Assembly (NCBI GenBank): GCA_965219935.1
Contig: CBDCOU010000003.1
Coordinates: forward strand, 2,976,001 to 3,040,000
Direction of reading: 5' to 3'
DNA length: 64,000 bases
From: Bin34 sp965219935
GTDB taxonomy: Bacteria > Chloroflexota > Anaerolineae > Caldilineales > Caldilineaceae
Below are positions 11,054 through 19,728 of the stretch, one piece after another. Position 1 is the stretch's first letter. Every line of letters starts with the position of its first letter. Both the position numbers and the translations under genes were made by a program. Below the pieces are notes generated by a model. It searched no databases. It saw only the letters and a program-made list of their open reading frames with translations, and had not been told where the DNA came from.

Positions 11054-11740
11054 CAAAGTCCATTCCCGTGCTCGTGAACAACCGCCTGCCGAATGGGGCG
11101 GCCTGTTCCGGCTGAGTCTAGGGCAGGCCCCGAGGGGAAACAAAAAATCGCGTCCGGGCCAACGGGGCGCGGTTGCCGTGAACGCTGGAAACCGGCGGTC
11201 CGGCGGTCCGGCGGCAATGCTTTCGCGCCAGGCGCCCCGGTTTGCCCGGCAACCTGCAGGGCAATGCGTATTCCGGTGATGGGGCCCGAGACTGTTGCAG
11301 ACGATGCGGGATCGGGGCCATAGCCTCACAAAGGACGGAAAGCGTGATGGAACAGGGAGACCGGCATCCTCAAGCCAAGACATGCCCCGCGGACGCCACG
11401 AAGTTCAGGGCCCGGCCGGTTGCGGCAGGTGCTCCTGCAGGCAAATCACCGCATCCACGGACTGGACCTTGCCTCTGATCTTCAGACAGGTCGCATCCAT
11501 TGCGACACGAGACACGGTGTCCGCCGACCCCTGCATCAGCCACTCCCGCAAACCTCGCCGTCATTGTCTAACCACACCTCCAACCGCGGTCGCGCGGTAT
11601 GGGCCCGTTCGTTGCCTTCCTGCCCGGAACTTGGCGGAGGCCACGCCCGTGCGTGTGCCCGATCCGATGCTGACATCTCGAGCCGGGACAGACCGGACAC
11701 TAATTCGGTTTCGTCTGAAATAATCCCCAAAGCATCGCTT
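11054..11740. other. Long intergenic stretch without a recognised gene
   Basis: Several short open frames cross this GC-rich stretch on both strands, but none has a family resemblance, a convincing ribosome-binding site or a natural composition. The base composition drops sharply to AT-rich from about 11705 onward, where the control region of the next gene begins. Confidence 0.6.
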
Positions 11741-11744
11741 TTTA

Positions 11745-11831
11745 TGACATCATGTCATTTTAAATTACCTCATTTGCATGTCACTATGTCATTAAAAATG
11801 TCAATCGGCCCATCCCCATGATATTCTGTCA
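11745..11831. promoter_or_regulatory. Repeated ATGTCA boxes: likely operator/control region
   Basis: An AT-rich island in otherwise GC-rich DNA. It contains a perfect 13-base palindrome TGACATCATGTCA (11745-11757), then three further ATGTCA hexamers on the same strand at 11778, 11786 and 11798, and a variant CTGTCA at 11826. The coding region of the secreted protein begins 42 bases later (11874). Such clustering of one hexamer next to a perfect palindrome is what a multi-site binding region for a dimeric regulator looks like. No regulator gene is adjacent, and no clear -35/-10 pair could be assigned. Confidence 0.5.
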
Positions 11832-11873
11832 TCGAAGGTATCAGTCGGTCTGTTCAACGACAAGAGGCAGGGC

Positions 11874-12470
11874 ATGCAATACAGGTATTGGACATTGGGA
11901 ACATTGCTGGGTTGTCTGCTTTTGTTGGCCATTTGGCCTACAGGCGAAGTGCAATCCCATTACTGTGACGACAATTTCTCCGAACAACAGGACAGGGAGA
12001 ACTGCTGGTGGCGCTACTGGAACGGTTTGACCACGGATGCGGACCAGGAAGCACAAGCAACCGCCACTCCGTCTTCTGAATCTGCAACAGACGGAACGAG
12101 CTGCGATGAATTATTTACAGAGCAACAAGACAGGGAGAACTGCTGGTGGCGCTACTGGAACGGTCTGCCCCTGGTTCCAGCGGACAATATCAGTCCGGCA
12201 ACCGCCACCCCTGAACCTGGCACAACATCTGGCAGGGCTGCCAAAGCTTCAGGAAATTCAGGCGACCCAACCCCGACTCCGACACCAAAGGTAGAGTTAA
12301 GGGTTCCCGGGCATGATCCTGTTAATGTAGGCGTTTCTGAAGATGGAAAGGTGGATATGAGCGCCTTGAACAAGCTTGAGCCGGATTGCGACGAGGCTAC
12401 ACTAATAGTTCACGTTGACGAGAATGGTAACGTGGTGATAGAGGTTGAAGAATGTCGCTCTGATTCGTAA
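11874..12470 (+). CDS. Secreted protein with twin Trp-rich module (unknown)
   Basis: A 198-residue protein that I do not recognise. Residues 1-28 form a signal peptide (WTLGTLLGCLLLLAIWP core). After it come two copies of a 22-residue module ending EQQDRENCWWRYWNGL, starting near residues 30 and 77, each beginning with a cysteine (CDDNF, CDELF) and so holding two cysteines that could pair. A Thr/Pro/Ser-rich linker (TPTPTPK) separates them from a C-terminal domain of about 65 residues with an acidic beta pattern and two cysteines. It is exported, probably cell-wall or extracellular. The AT-rich region with repeated boxes directly upstream suggests regulated expression. A strong hairpin (12561-12588) follows. 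Function unknown. Confidence 0.75.
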   Translation: MQYRYWTLGTLLGCLLLLAIWPTGEVQSHYCDDNFSEQQDRENCWWRYWNGLTTDADQEAQATATPSSESATDGTSCDELFTEQQDRENCWWRYWNGLPLVPADNISPATATPEPGTTSGRAAKASGNSGDPTPTPTPKVELRVPGHDPVNVGVSEDGKVDMSALNKLEPDCDEATLIVHVDENGNVVIEVEECRSDS

Positions 12471-12560
12471 CAGTTCTGTATTGCTACCAGGTCTGTTGGA
12501 TGCCAATTCCAAGCAATAGGAACAATTGGGGAGGGGTTGGCAGCTGATCCGCGCACTTCC

Positions 12561-12588
12561 CCGGCCTCGTCCTTCAGGACGAGGCCGG
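12561..12588. terminator. Perfect 12-bp stem hairpin between convergent genes
   Basis: CCGGCCTCGTCC and GGACGAGGCCGG flank a TTCA loop, giving a perfect 12-base-pair stem. It lies between the converging genes at 11874 (+) and 12751 (-), the expected place for a shared terminator. It lacks a T-run on either side. Confidence 0.5.
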
Positions 12589-12750
12589 ATGTTCGCTCGA
12601 AGGGTTGACGGGGCTCGACTCCGGCAGCGAAGGCTGGTTTGGGGACCCGGAACGTTGGAGCGGTTGTGGTGACCAACAAGGACAGAGTCTTTCAACCTGT
12701 CCTGCAAGCCACCAACCCGGATAACCGGCCGCGCACCGTGCACATGGCGG

Positions 12751-14034
12751 CTACCAGTCGTCGAACAAATTACCCGCGCGCCACCACCAGCCACCCGGCT
12801 CCGACAGGATAATCGTCAGCGCCGCCATCAGCGCCAGCGATGCCCAAATCAGGATGTTGAGCAGGTGGCGACGCAGCCAGGCCCGTTGGGGCTCCGTGCC
12901 GAAACTCCGACCCAGCCACTGGCGCAGCAGGACGGATCCGAGCATCAGTCCCACAACCGCCGCCTCGCCGGCCAGACGCAGTACCGCATGGCTGTCCTCG
13001 TCGATCGGCGCGTCCAATTGCCAGAACCAGACGATCAGGCCGGCCTGCATGCAGTAGGCGAACATGCTGTCCTGGCCTAAGGGCATGAACAGCCAGCCGC
13101 CCAGCCGGTGCAACAGGGGCCACAGACGGGTGGTCAGGAGCCACAGGATACGAAGATACACAAACACGATCAGCAGGCTGTGGGGAGGCATCAGGAACTC
13201 CCGCACGACGAAGCTTCCCAGAAATTCCTGCACGGCCTCGTTACCCCCGTAATCCAGGACGAAGCCAATGAACAGCACGACCCCGACAGCCACGACGACG
13301 GCATCCACAACCCGGCCGGCGCGATGGGACTGCCACCAGGTGCCCACAACTTGGCGGTGGTAGCCCAGTACCACGGCTCCAAAGAACAATGGACTGTTCG
13401 CCGCCAGGTGCCTGAAAGCCGACACTTCGAGGCTCGTGGCGTCGGGGTGCAACTGGGTCATGACATACACGCACAGAACCGTGCCCAACACCAGCCGCGT
13501 TCGCTGCCGGTCGAGACCCCAAAGGGCGAGCGGCGCCAGGGCGACATAGATCACATAGGCGATCAGGATGTCCATGTCGAACGCGCCTTCCTTGAGGGTG
13601 ACAATGCCAATCATCCACCCCGTCAGTTCGCCCCGGGAGTATTCGCGGAACATCTCCAGGCTGAGGAGGGCCGTCAGCAGGAAGCTGAAAAGCACCACAT
13701 AGCGGTAGATGAGCCAGGCGCGCGTAAGCCGGCTGGTCACTTGTTGTCCCAAAGGCCGGCCGACGGCAATGAGACCGATGGTGAAGCCGGAGATGAAGAA
13801 GAACACCTCGGCGGCATTGATCAGAAAGCGCGAGCCGCCCGTCACGAAGATGAGGGGAGAAGCCAGACCCAAGTGGGTCAGGGTCATCACGAAGATGCAG
13901 TATCCCCTCAGGTAGTCCAGCCGCAGGTCCCGCTTGCCTGCGATGTATCCCTCACCCGAACCGAAAAAGGGCTTGAGCGCTTCGGCGCGCAATCGGTTCA
14001 CAGGCGGGATCCCCGTCTTCTGCCGCCAGACCAC
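12751..14034 (-). CDS. OpgC-family membrane acyltransferase-like protein
   Basis: A 427-residue integral membrane protein with about ten hydrophobic helices. The N-terminal KRDLRLDYLRGYCIFVMTLTH stretch is the family hallmark, followed by INAAEVFFFISGFTIG, as in OpgC and acyltransferase-3 proteins. OpgC succinylates osmoregulated periplasmic glucans; in bacteria without that system such proteins probably acylate other surface glycans. The C-terminal half has the HSLLIVFVYLRI and GQDSMFAYCMQ helices. The ATG at 14034 adds a soluble N-tail of about 35 residues; a start nearer 13930 is possible. No glucan synthesis gene is adjacent, so the substrate is uncertain. Confidence 0.8.
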   Translation of the reverse strand: MVWRQKTGIPPVNRLRAEALKPFFGSGEGYIAGKRDLRLDYLRGYCIFVMTLTHLGLASPLIFVTGGSRFLINAAEVFFFISGFTIGLIAVGRPLGQQVTSRLTRAWLIYRYVVLFSFLLTALLSLEMFREYSRGELTGWMIGIVTLKEGAFDMDILIAYVIYVALAPLALWGLDRQRTRLVLGTVLCVYVMTQLHPDATSLEVSAFRHLAANSPLFFGAVVLGYHRQVVGTWWQSHRAGRVVDAVVVAVGVVLFIGFVLDYGGNEAVQEFLGSFVVREFLMPPHSLLIVFVYLRILWLLTTRLWPLLHRLGGWLFMPLGQDSMFAYCMQAGLIVWFWQLDAPIDEDSHAVLRLAGEAAVVGLMLGSVLLRQWLGRSFGTEPQRAWLRRHLLNILIWASLALMAALTIILSEPGGWWWRAGNLFDDW

Positions 14035-14271
14035 GCGTTGAAGATCGGGCCTGCTTTCCGCCGGACAGCCCTATTCCGATCACTGGCGCGGGCGCGCCGG
14101 TTGTCCGTATTGTTGGGGCGATGCCGCATCTGCGACCCACACAATGCCAACGACGACGTTGCCGTCACGCGCGCGCCGCAATTCAAGGACCGGAACGCTC
14201 GATAGTGTTCGATCCCTACCAGGTGGTCCGCGGTATCGAATCCAAACCGTGGCGGGACACCGCGCCACTTG

Positions 14272-14679
14272 TCAGGACGAGGTGCGCCACTCCGCGGGCC
14301 GTTCGGTGATGTCCACCACGTTGCCGTCGGGATCAAGAACCTTGAAGGAGCCGATGGGAACGGTGTCGCGGTCGTAGTCAAGCCGTTGCTTCACGTCTTC
14401 CTTGACAATGTGGGCCCCGATGTCCGTCAGCCGCTTGAAGATCGGCTCCAGGCTTTCCACGTACACGCCGAAGTGCATGTGTTCGTCACCCTCCTCGTGC
14501 GGGGGCGCAGGCTGGGTCTCAAACGGCAGCAGGGTCAGGTTCACATGACCGTCGCTGAGATCCATCGAGATGCCTTCCGGCCGATAGTCCACCCAGGAAA
14601 AGCCCAACCCCTTTTCGTAGAAGGTGCGGGCCTTGTCCAAATCGCGGCAGCGGACTGCCAAGTGCCTGAGTTCCAACAT
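14272..14679 (-). CDS. VOC/glyoxalase-fold protein
   Basis: A 135-residue protein with two beta-alpha-beta-beta-beta units. It starts MLELRHLAVRCRDLDKARTF, typical of the vicinal oxygen chelate superfamily, with metal-ligand candidates His near residue 6, His near 67 (EHMHFGVYV) and Glu near the end (VVDITERP). GGAG stands about 12 bases before the ATG at 14679. Members include glyoxalase I, dioxygenases and resistance proteins; the tail FKVLDPDGNVVDI is the lyase/dioxygenase-like form, but the substrate is unknown. The next gene on the strand ends 44 bases upstream, so the two may be co-transcribed. Confidence 0.85.
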   Translation of the reverse strand: MLELRHLAVRCRDLDKARTFYEKGLGFSWVDYRPEGISMDLSDGHVNLTLLPFETQPAPPHEEGDEHMHFGVYVESLEPIFKRLTDIGAHIVKEDVKQRLDYDRDTVPIGSFKVLDPDGNVVDITERPAEWRTSS

Positions 14680-14723
14680 GCTCGGTCTCCGTGGGTGGTG
14701 GGCAGGCCGGATCCCGCCCGGGA

Positions 14724-15308
14724 TCAATAGTCTTCTTCGTCCTCGCCCAGCAACACGCCGACGCGCGTGTCGGGATCCCGCTCGTCCAGCAGGATGCCAC
14801 CCCCTTCCGCACCGGCCGGATCCGGGGCCATGGTCTTCTCGGAAGCATGGAACCTGTGCTGGCGCAGCAAGTCCCGTTCCGCCCAGGTCAAGCCGTAGCG
14901 GTTGCGGGGATGCAGCAGGGTCTTGACCAGTACGCGGCCCACCAGGCGTTCCAGTTCCCCCGCGGTCCGGAAGGTGTCCCAATGCACCAGCGAACCGTGA
15001 ACGAAGGAACGGCCGGCCGGGGTCAGGGCGGTCTCCTTGCGCAACGGCACGATTTCGCGTTCCAGGTCCAGGGCCAGGTACCACTCCTGTCCGGCCGGAG
15101 CCGTGATGTCCTGACCCATCAGAAAGAACACCCGATCGCAGTTGGCGATGTTCTCGAAAATGTTGTCGTAGATGTCGCCACCGGCCGGTGTGCGCCGGAT
15201 TTCAACCTTGTTGTGGGCAGGCAGGGATGCCAAGGTCGTCGCGATGATTCCTCGTTCGGCATCCAAGTCGTTGGTGGCGCTTACAAAAAGGCGCAGGGTT
15301 TCTGCCAT
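14724..15308 (-). CDS. DUF4062/TIR-like (STALD-type) protein, unknown role
   Basis: A 194-residue protein starting MAETLRLFVSATNDLDAER, which matches the opening strand and helix of the TIR-like DUF4062 fold. The middle holds CDRVFFLMGQDITAPAGQEW, the strand-turn typical of proteins sensing or cleaving nucleotide-like ligands. The C-terminal 60 residues are charged and probably unstructured (GVLLGEDEEDY end). In other bacteria this fold is often joined to NTPase or effector domains in defence proteins; here it stands alone, so an immune role is only a guess. The start at 15308 was chosen because the upstream open part is out of character. Confidence 0.6.
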   Translation of the reverse strand: MAETLRLFVSATNDLDAERGIIATTLASLPAHNKVEIRRTPAGGDIYDNIFENIANCDRVFFLMGQDITAPAGQEWYLALDLEREIVPLRKETALTPAGRSFVHGSLVHWDTFRTAGELERLVGRVLVKTLLHPRNRYGLTWAERDLLRQHRFHASEKTMAPDPAGAEGGGILLDERDPDTRVGVLLGEDEEDY

Positions 15309-15668
15309 GGGCGCGGGGACAAGTCGGGAGGAACAGGGAAGGCCAATCCGTTGCGCAGCGCCTGAACTGCTCTGGCGACGGCGGCGAGAGCGGATTTTAA
15401 CACAGGGATCGCCGGGCGATTTCCGGCTACTCGCCCCTGTCGTCGCATGCAGAGGGGAAAGGCGAAGGGATCCCGGAACGACTGCCACGCGATGCCGCCG
15501 CCGTGTACCGACAACAGGCGCATGGACCCGCCGATGGATGTCCCCTGCCTGCAACTGGCCCTGCTGATGTTGGCCTTGTTATGAAAGCTTGGGCAAACTC
15601 GACCACGTCTGGATCGGCACAAGATGGCGTCGGCCCGGACCTCACCAACACTGGAGCCCACTATCCGG
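15309..15668. other. Intergenic stretch, no gene seen
   Basis: About 360 bases between two minus-strand genes. Open frames here are short, Arg/Pro-rich and unlike any family. A promoter for the DUF4062-like gene is expected near its right side, but no clear -35/-10 pair could be picked. Confidence 0.5.
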
Positions 15669-16490
15669 TCAAGACCTCCGCCGCCGGAGCTGTTTTTCCA
15701 GCTCGCGGGCCCGCTCTTCCCACTGGTAAGCGCGGGTTTCGTATGCGACGCGTTCTTTACGCTCTTCTCTCAGTTCTGCTTCGGACTTGCGAGCTCGGGC
15801 ATCGGCTGCCTCGGCGCGTTCTTCGGCCTCCAGCGCGTGCCACTCGGCTGCTTCGGCGCGGGCAACCTGGTCATCGTATGTGGGAATGTGCCGTCCCGTA
15901 GTCGGGTCGTACCAGCCCAGCTTCCCATACTCCCAGCGAAGATGGAGATTCAGGACCGCACTGTAACCCTGCAGAACTTCCGCCTCCAGTTCCTCAATGG
16001 CGATGGGCCGGTATGTGCCGTGTTCAAGCCGGTCGCCGGCCAGCATGGATCCGTGGTAACGGCCCGTGTCGTCGAAGCGCCAGTATTCGAGGATGCCCAG
16101 AGCAGCGTAGGCGTCGCGCTTTTCTCCCACGTCCAGGTACCCGGTGGCGCGGGAGGCAATCTCCAGCACGAAATCGGGCGGCTTGCCCTGTTCCGAAATG
16201 ATGTAGGCATTGCTCCGTCGGTACGCCTCGGGATTCACCTTGAAGGCGATCATCAAATCCGGAAACTTGATGCCCGCCATGTCACGGGTGGGAAAGGGCG
16301 CGATGTAATGCTCTCCTGCCACAAGCGTCGTGTCGGGATGACCGAAATACTTGGTCAACAGGTAGGTGCTGCCGGTGAGACCAAGGTGGTTGAAGCCAGA
16401 TATCTCCTCGGGCCTGCGTTCGGGGGGATCCGGCATCGGCAGCAGGGAGTTGATCTGTGGTGCCGTAACGACGGACTGTGTGGTGGTCAT
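15669..16490 (-). CDS. Uma2-family PD-(D/E)XK protein with coiled-coil tail
   Basis: A 273-residue protein. The core has the Uma2 signs: KFPDLMIAF, then PPDFVLEIASRATGYLDVGEKRDAYAAL, where the Asp, Glu and Lys form the PD-(D/E)XK set, followed by GILEYWRFD. The last 70 residues (EAAEWHALEAEERAEAADAR onward) are Ala/Glu/Arg-rich and predicted coiled coil. The family is widespread in cyanobacteria and Chloroflexota in many copies, with no settled function. The start ATG at 16490 precedes TTTQSVVTAPQ; the frame is open further upstream without domain content. Confidence 0.85.
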   Translation of the reverse strand: MTTTQSVVTAPQINSLLPMPDPPERRPEEISGFNHLGLTGSTYLLTKYFGHPDTTLVAGEHYIAPFPTRDMAGIKFPDLMIAFKVNPEAYRRSNAYIISEQGKPPDFVLEIASRATGYLDVGEKRDAYAALGILEYWRFDDTGRYHGSMLAGDRLEHGTYRPIAIEELEAEVLQGYSAVLNLHLRWEYGKLGWYDPTTGRHIPTYDDQVARAEAAEWHALEAEERAEAADARARKSEAELREERKERVAYETRAYQWEERARELEKQLRRRRS

Positions 16491-16687
16491 GACAACCGTG
16501 TTGGAATCGGCGTTGAGCCGGGCTTGCGCACGGTCCATGGCAAAGCCTAACCGTGCCGTGGCTTCGGCCTTGAGGGTTGAATTATGAAAGATCGCGAAAC
16601 GGTACCGGAATTCCACTCGGCCGATGGTCGGCACCAACACGGGTCATGGAAGTTGACATCCGTGACCAGGAACGCGCAGCCTGCCAT

Positions 16688-17662
16688 TCAGGCGCGTTTG
16701 GAGGCCACCAGTTCCATGTCCGCCTCCACCATGGTCGCGACCAGCCCTGCAAAGTCAAGCGAAGGCTCCCAGCCCAGTTTGCGGCCGGCCTTGGCGGCAT
16801 CGCCGACCAGAAGATCCACGTCCGCCTCGCGCATGAACCTTTCGTCCTGGACCACATGGTTGCGCCAATCCAGATCCACCACGTCGAAGGCGGCCTTGGC
16901 AAACTCGCGGATGAGATGGGTCTCGCCCGTGGCCACCACATAGTCGTCCGGTTCGTCCTGCTGCAGCATGAGCCACATGGCCCGCACGTAGTCGGGCGCA
17001 TACCCCCAGTCGCGCGACGTGTCCAGGTTGCCGAGGGCCAGTTCGCGCTGCAGACCCTGCTTGATGCGCGCGACGTGGTAGGAAATCTTGCGGGTCACGA
17101 ATTCCATGCCCCGCCGCGGGCTCTCGTGGTTGAACAGGATGCCGGAACAGGCAAACAGGTCGTAGGCCTCCCGGTAGTTCACCGTGATCCAGTGTCCGTA
17201 GACCTTGGCCACGCCGTAGGGACTGCGCGGGTGGAACGGTGTCTGCTCCGTCTGGGGAACCTCCCGGACCTTCCCGAACATTTCGCTGGAACTTGCCTGG
17301 TAGAACCGAATGGACGGATCCACCTCGCGCACGGCTTCCAGCATGCGCGTCACCCCCAGGGCCGTGGTCTCGCCGGTCAGGACCGGCGCCTCGAAGCTGG
17401 CGGGGATAAAGCTCTGGGCGGCCAGGTTGTAGATCTCCGATGGTCGGTGGTTGCGAATGATGGAATGCAGACTCGTCTGATCCAGCAGATCCGCCTGCTC
17501 CAACACCACCTGGTCCAACAGGTGTTCTATGCGGTGGTGGTGAAAGACGCTGGTGCGCCGCACCATGCCCACGACCTTGTAACCCTTTGCCAGGAGGAAT
17601 TCGGCCAGATAACTGCCGTCCTGACCCGTAATGCCCGTGATCAGGGCCACCGGTTGCGTCAT
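16688..17662 (-). CDS. gmd: GDP-mannose 4,6-dehydratase
   Basis: A 324-residue short-chain dehydrogenase/reductase. It begins with the NAD(P) loop ALITGITGQDGSYLAEFLL, has RRTSVFHHHRIEHL typical of Gmd, the NLAAQSFIPASF stretch and the catalytic SSSEMFG and YGVAKVYGHW (Tyr-x3-Lys). It converts GDP-D-mannose to GDP-4-keto-6-deoxymannose, precursor of GDP-rhamnose, GDP-fucose and relatives. The ATG at 17662 overlaps the end of the upstream reductase gene in an ATGA, so both steps of the pathway are translated together. The longer open frame reaching 18379 is an artefact of GC-rich overlap. Confidence 0.95.
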   Translation of the reverse strand: MTQPVALITGITGQDGSYLAEFLLAKGYKVVGMVRRTSVFHHHRIEHLLDQVVLEQADLLDQTSLHSIIRNHRPSEIYNLAAQSFIPASFEAPVLTGETTALGVTRMLEAVREVDPSIRFYQASSSEMFGKVREVPQTEQTPFHPRSPYGVAKVYGHWITVNYREAYDLFACSGILFNHESPRRGMEFVTRKISYHVARIKQGLQRELALGNLDTSRDWGYAPDYVRAMWLMLQQDEPDDYVVATGETHLIREFAKAAFDVVDLDWRNHVVQDERFMREADVDLLVGDAAKAGRKLGWEPSLDFAGLVATMVEADMELVASKRA

Positions 17663-18651
17663 TGTTGTTCCTTGTGTTCGACTGGAGCTGGATCGGATGC
17701 CAAGGCGGCGCGCCAGCTGTTCAACATGTCCTGCAGCGTTGCGTCCAGGGGCACCACGGGCCGCCAACCACCCAGCGATCGGAGCTTGGCAATGTTGGCC
17801 CGCATGACCGGTGGATCGTTGGGCCGCAGGCGCTGTGCGGCGGTCCGGACCTCGATGGCAGTGCGGCCGAACGCCACAAGCCGTTCCAATGCATCCTGCA
17901 GTTGTACGACAACCCCACTGCCAATGTTGTACACCTCGCCCGATGTACCCTGATCCATTACACGACAAAGGGCCGAAGCCATGTCGCGGACATCCAGGAA
18001 GTCCCGTCTGGCCGCCAGGGTGCCGGTCTCCACCACCGACGGCTGCTGTCCCGCCTCGATGGCCGCGATTTGACGGGCAAAGGAACTGAGCGCAAAGTCC
18101 GAACTCTGACCCGGACCAATCACGTTGAAGGAACGCACCACCAACAGGTTCAGGTCGGCGGCCAGGGACATCTGCCGGGCCATCATCTCCGCCGCAGCCT
18201 TGCTGACCCCGTACGGCGACACGGGCCGGACAGGATGATCCTCGGCAATGGACGCCCCTTGCATGAAGCCGTAGACGGCACTGGTCGAAGCCAGGAGCAC
18301 CCGGCAGCCCGGAGCGTGCCGGACCAGGGCCTGTAGCAGGTTCAATTGCGAACGCAGATTGATTTGGTAGGTCCCCCACGGATCATGCCAACTGAGGCTC
18401 TCGCGACTCTGTCCCGCCAGATGAAAGACGCGGTCGGGACGAATTCGGGCCACGGCCCGGTCCACCCACTCCGGATCCGAGAGGTCCCCGCGCAGGGTTC
18501 GGGCCTCCAGCCCCTCCGGAACCGGATTGCGCCAGGCCGTGCCCCACAGGGCGTGTTGGGCGCCTCCGGGCAGTACCCGAGCCAATTCGCGCCCGATGAA
18601 TCCCGAAAGGCCTGTCACCAGGGTCGTGGTGTGGGCAGGAGTGGGGCTCAT
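17659..18651 (-). CDS. GDP-4-keto-6-deoxymannose reductase-like (RMD) epimerase-family protein
   Basis: A 330-residue SDR protein: LVTGLSGFIGRELARVL nucleotide loop, FHLAGQSRESL, LASTSAVYG, and the catalytic YGVSKAAAEMMA. Its coupling to gmd (four-base overlap) suggests it reduces the Gmd product at C4 to GDP-D-rhamnose, or acts as a related 4-reductase. GDP-L-fucose synthase is the alternative, but the sequence around YGVSKAAAE is closer in character to the Rmd type. The sugar probably goes into the surface glycan whose transferases lie at the start of the window. ATG at 18651. Confidence 0.8.
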   Translation of the reverse strand: MSPTPAHTTTLVTGLSGFIGRELARVLPGGAQHALWGTAWRNPVPEGLEARTLRGDLSDPEWVDRAVARIRPDRVFHLAGQSRESLSWHDPWGTYQINLRSQLNLLQALVRHAPGCRVLLASTSAVYGFMQGASIAEDHPVRPVSPYGVSKAAAEMMARQMSLAADLNLLVVRSFNVIGPGQSSDFALSSFARQIAAIEAGQQPSVVETGTLAARRDFLDVRDMASALCRVMDQGTSGEVYNIGSGVVVQLQDALERLVAFGRTAIEVRTAAQRLRPNDPPVMRANIAKLRSLGGWRPVVPLDATLQDMLNSWRAALASDPAPVEHKEQQ

Positions 18652-18872
18652 CGTGTGAAACCGGCGGCAACAAGAGGCGAGTCAAGCAACAGCGTAACCG
18701 AATCAACCGTGAAACAGGCCCGTTTATCGGTCAAAGTCGTCAAGGTTCGGCCGGAACAGAAATGTGCAGTATCGGGACCGGACGTAGTCCGCGCGGCCCC
18801 GCTCTGTCGAAGCCACTTTCATAATCAAATCTATCAAAAAGACACTATTGGGGTTTTGCTAAAATCCACTGC

Positions 18873-19499
18873 ATGAAAGTCGGTTATGTGCGTGTGGGAC
18901 CTGACGAGCAGACACACACACGCCAGATAAAGGCCATCAGAAAGCAGGGATGCCGCCGGAAACGCATCTTCGTTGACCGCTGCCGCGGATCGGTCCCCGC
19001 CGCGGAACGTCCCCAGCTGCAGAAAGCCCTAACCATGCTGGGCAAGGGCGACACCCTGGTTATCTGGCGGCTGGATCGGCTGGCCCGTTCGCTGACGGAC
19101 CTCGTGGCCCAGGTCGGACTACTAAAGGACAGAGGCGTGTCACTCCTCTCGGTCAGCGACAAACTCACGACGAAGGCCGATCCCGGCAAGCAGGCGCGAC
19201 GGCTGTTCGCGTCGTTGGCCCGGTTCGAGAAGGATCTGGTCGATGAGCGCACGAAACCCGGACGCGCCGCGGCCTTGGCGCGGGGACGCCAGGGCGGAAG
19301 GCCGGTGAAGCTGTCCGGCGACAAGCTTGAACTGGCTGCGGAACTCAGGCGCCAGGGCTCGTTGCCGGTCGTCGAGATCGCCAGGATCGTCGGGGTCAGC
19401 GCGCCGACCATTTACCGGCATGTGAACGCCGACGGCTCCCTGCGCGGGAAGACCAGACCGGTGTCGCCGAAGCCCCCGCCGGAGTCGCAGCAACCCTAG
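18873..19499 (+). CDS. Serine recombinase (resolvase family) lacking the catalytic serine
   Basis: A 208-residue protein with a resolvase/invertase N-terminal domain, the E-helix region ARFEKDLVDERTKPGRAAAL and a C-terminal helix-turn-helix (VVEIARIVGVSAPTIYRHV). The family starts GYARVST, with the serine as nucleophile; here the same place reads GYVRVGPDEQ, so Gly replaces Ser. The conserved WRLDRLARS arginines are intact. No Ser lies within the next five residues. It may still bind DNA but should not cleave it. A TAAAAT stands 8 bases before the ATG, close to a leaderless start. It stands alone, without inverted repeats of a transposon that I can see. Confidence 0.85.
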   Translation: MKVGYVRVGPDEQTHTRQIKAIRKQGCRRKRIFVDRCRGSVPAAERPQLQKALTMLGKGDTLVIWRLDRLARSLTDLVAQVGLLKDRGVSLLSVSDKLTTKADPGKQARRLFASLARFEKDLVDERTKPGRAAALARGRQGGRPVKLSGDKLELAAELRRQGSLPVVEIARIVGVSAPTIYRHVNADGSLRGKTRPVSPKPPPESQQP

Positions 19500-19728
19500 A
19501 AGCCGACACGGTTCGAGCCATCCGTCCACAGTCGGCATTGCCCGACAAGCACCGGACCACCATCGGCGGCAAGCCAACCGCGGGCAGGATTCAATGTCAG
19601 ACGCCAAGACAGCGAACGAACGGCGCATGCCGTGTGCTGACCTACAATGCACGACCAATGCCGGCCGCGACCATGCCCGACACACTCCTTAACTCGGTAT
19701 TTGCATCAACACCCCGCAGTTTGTGGCC

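Noticed and set aside
16577..17953. Plus-strand open frame of 458 codons opposite gmd
   Set aside because: Antisense shadow of gmd and its neighbour, His/Gln/Gly-rich without motifs.
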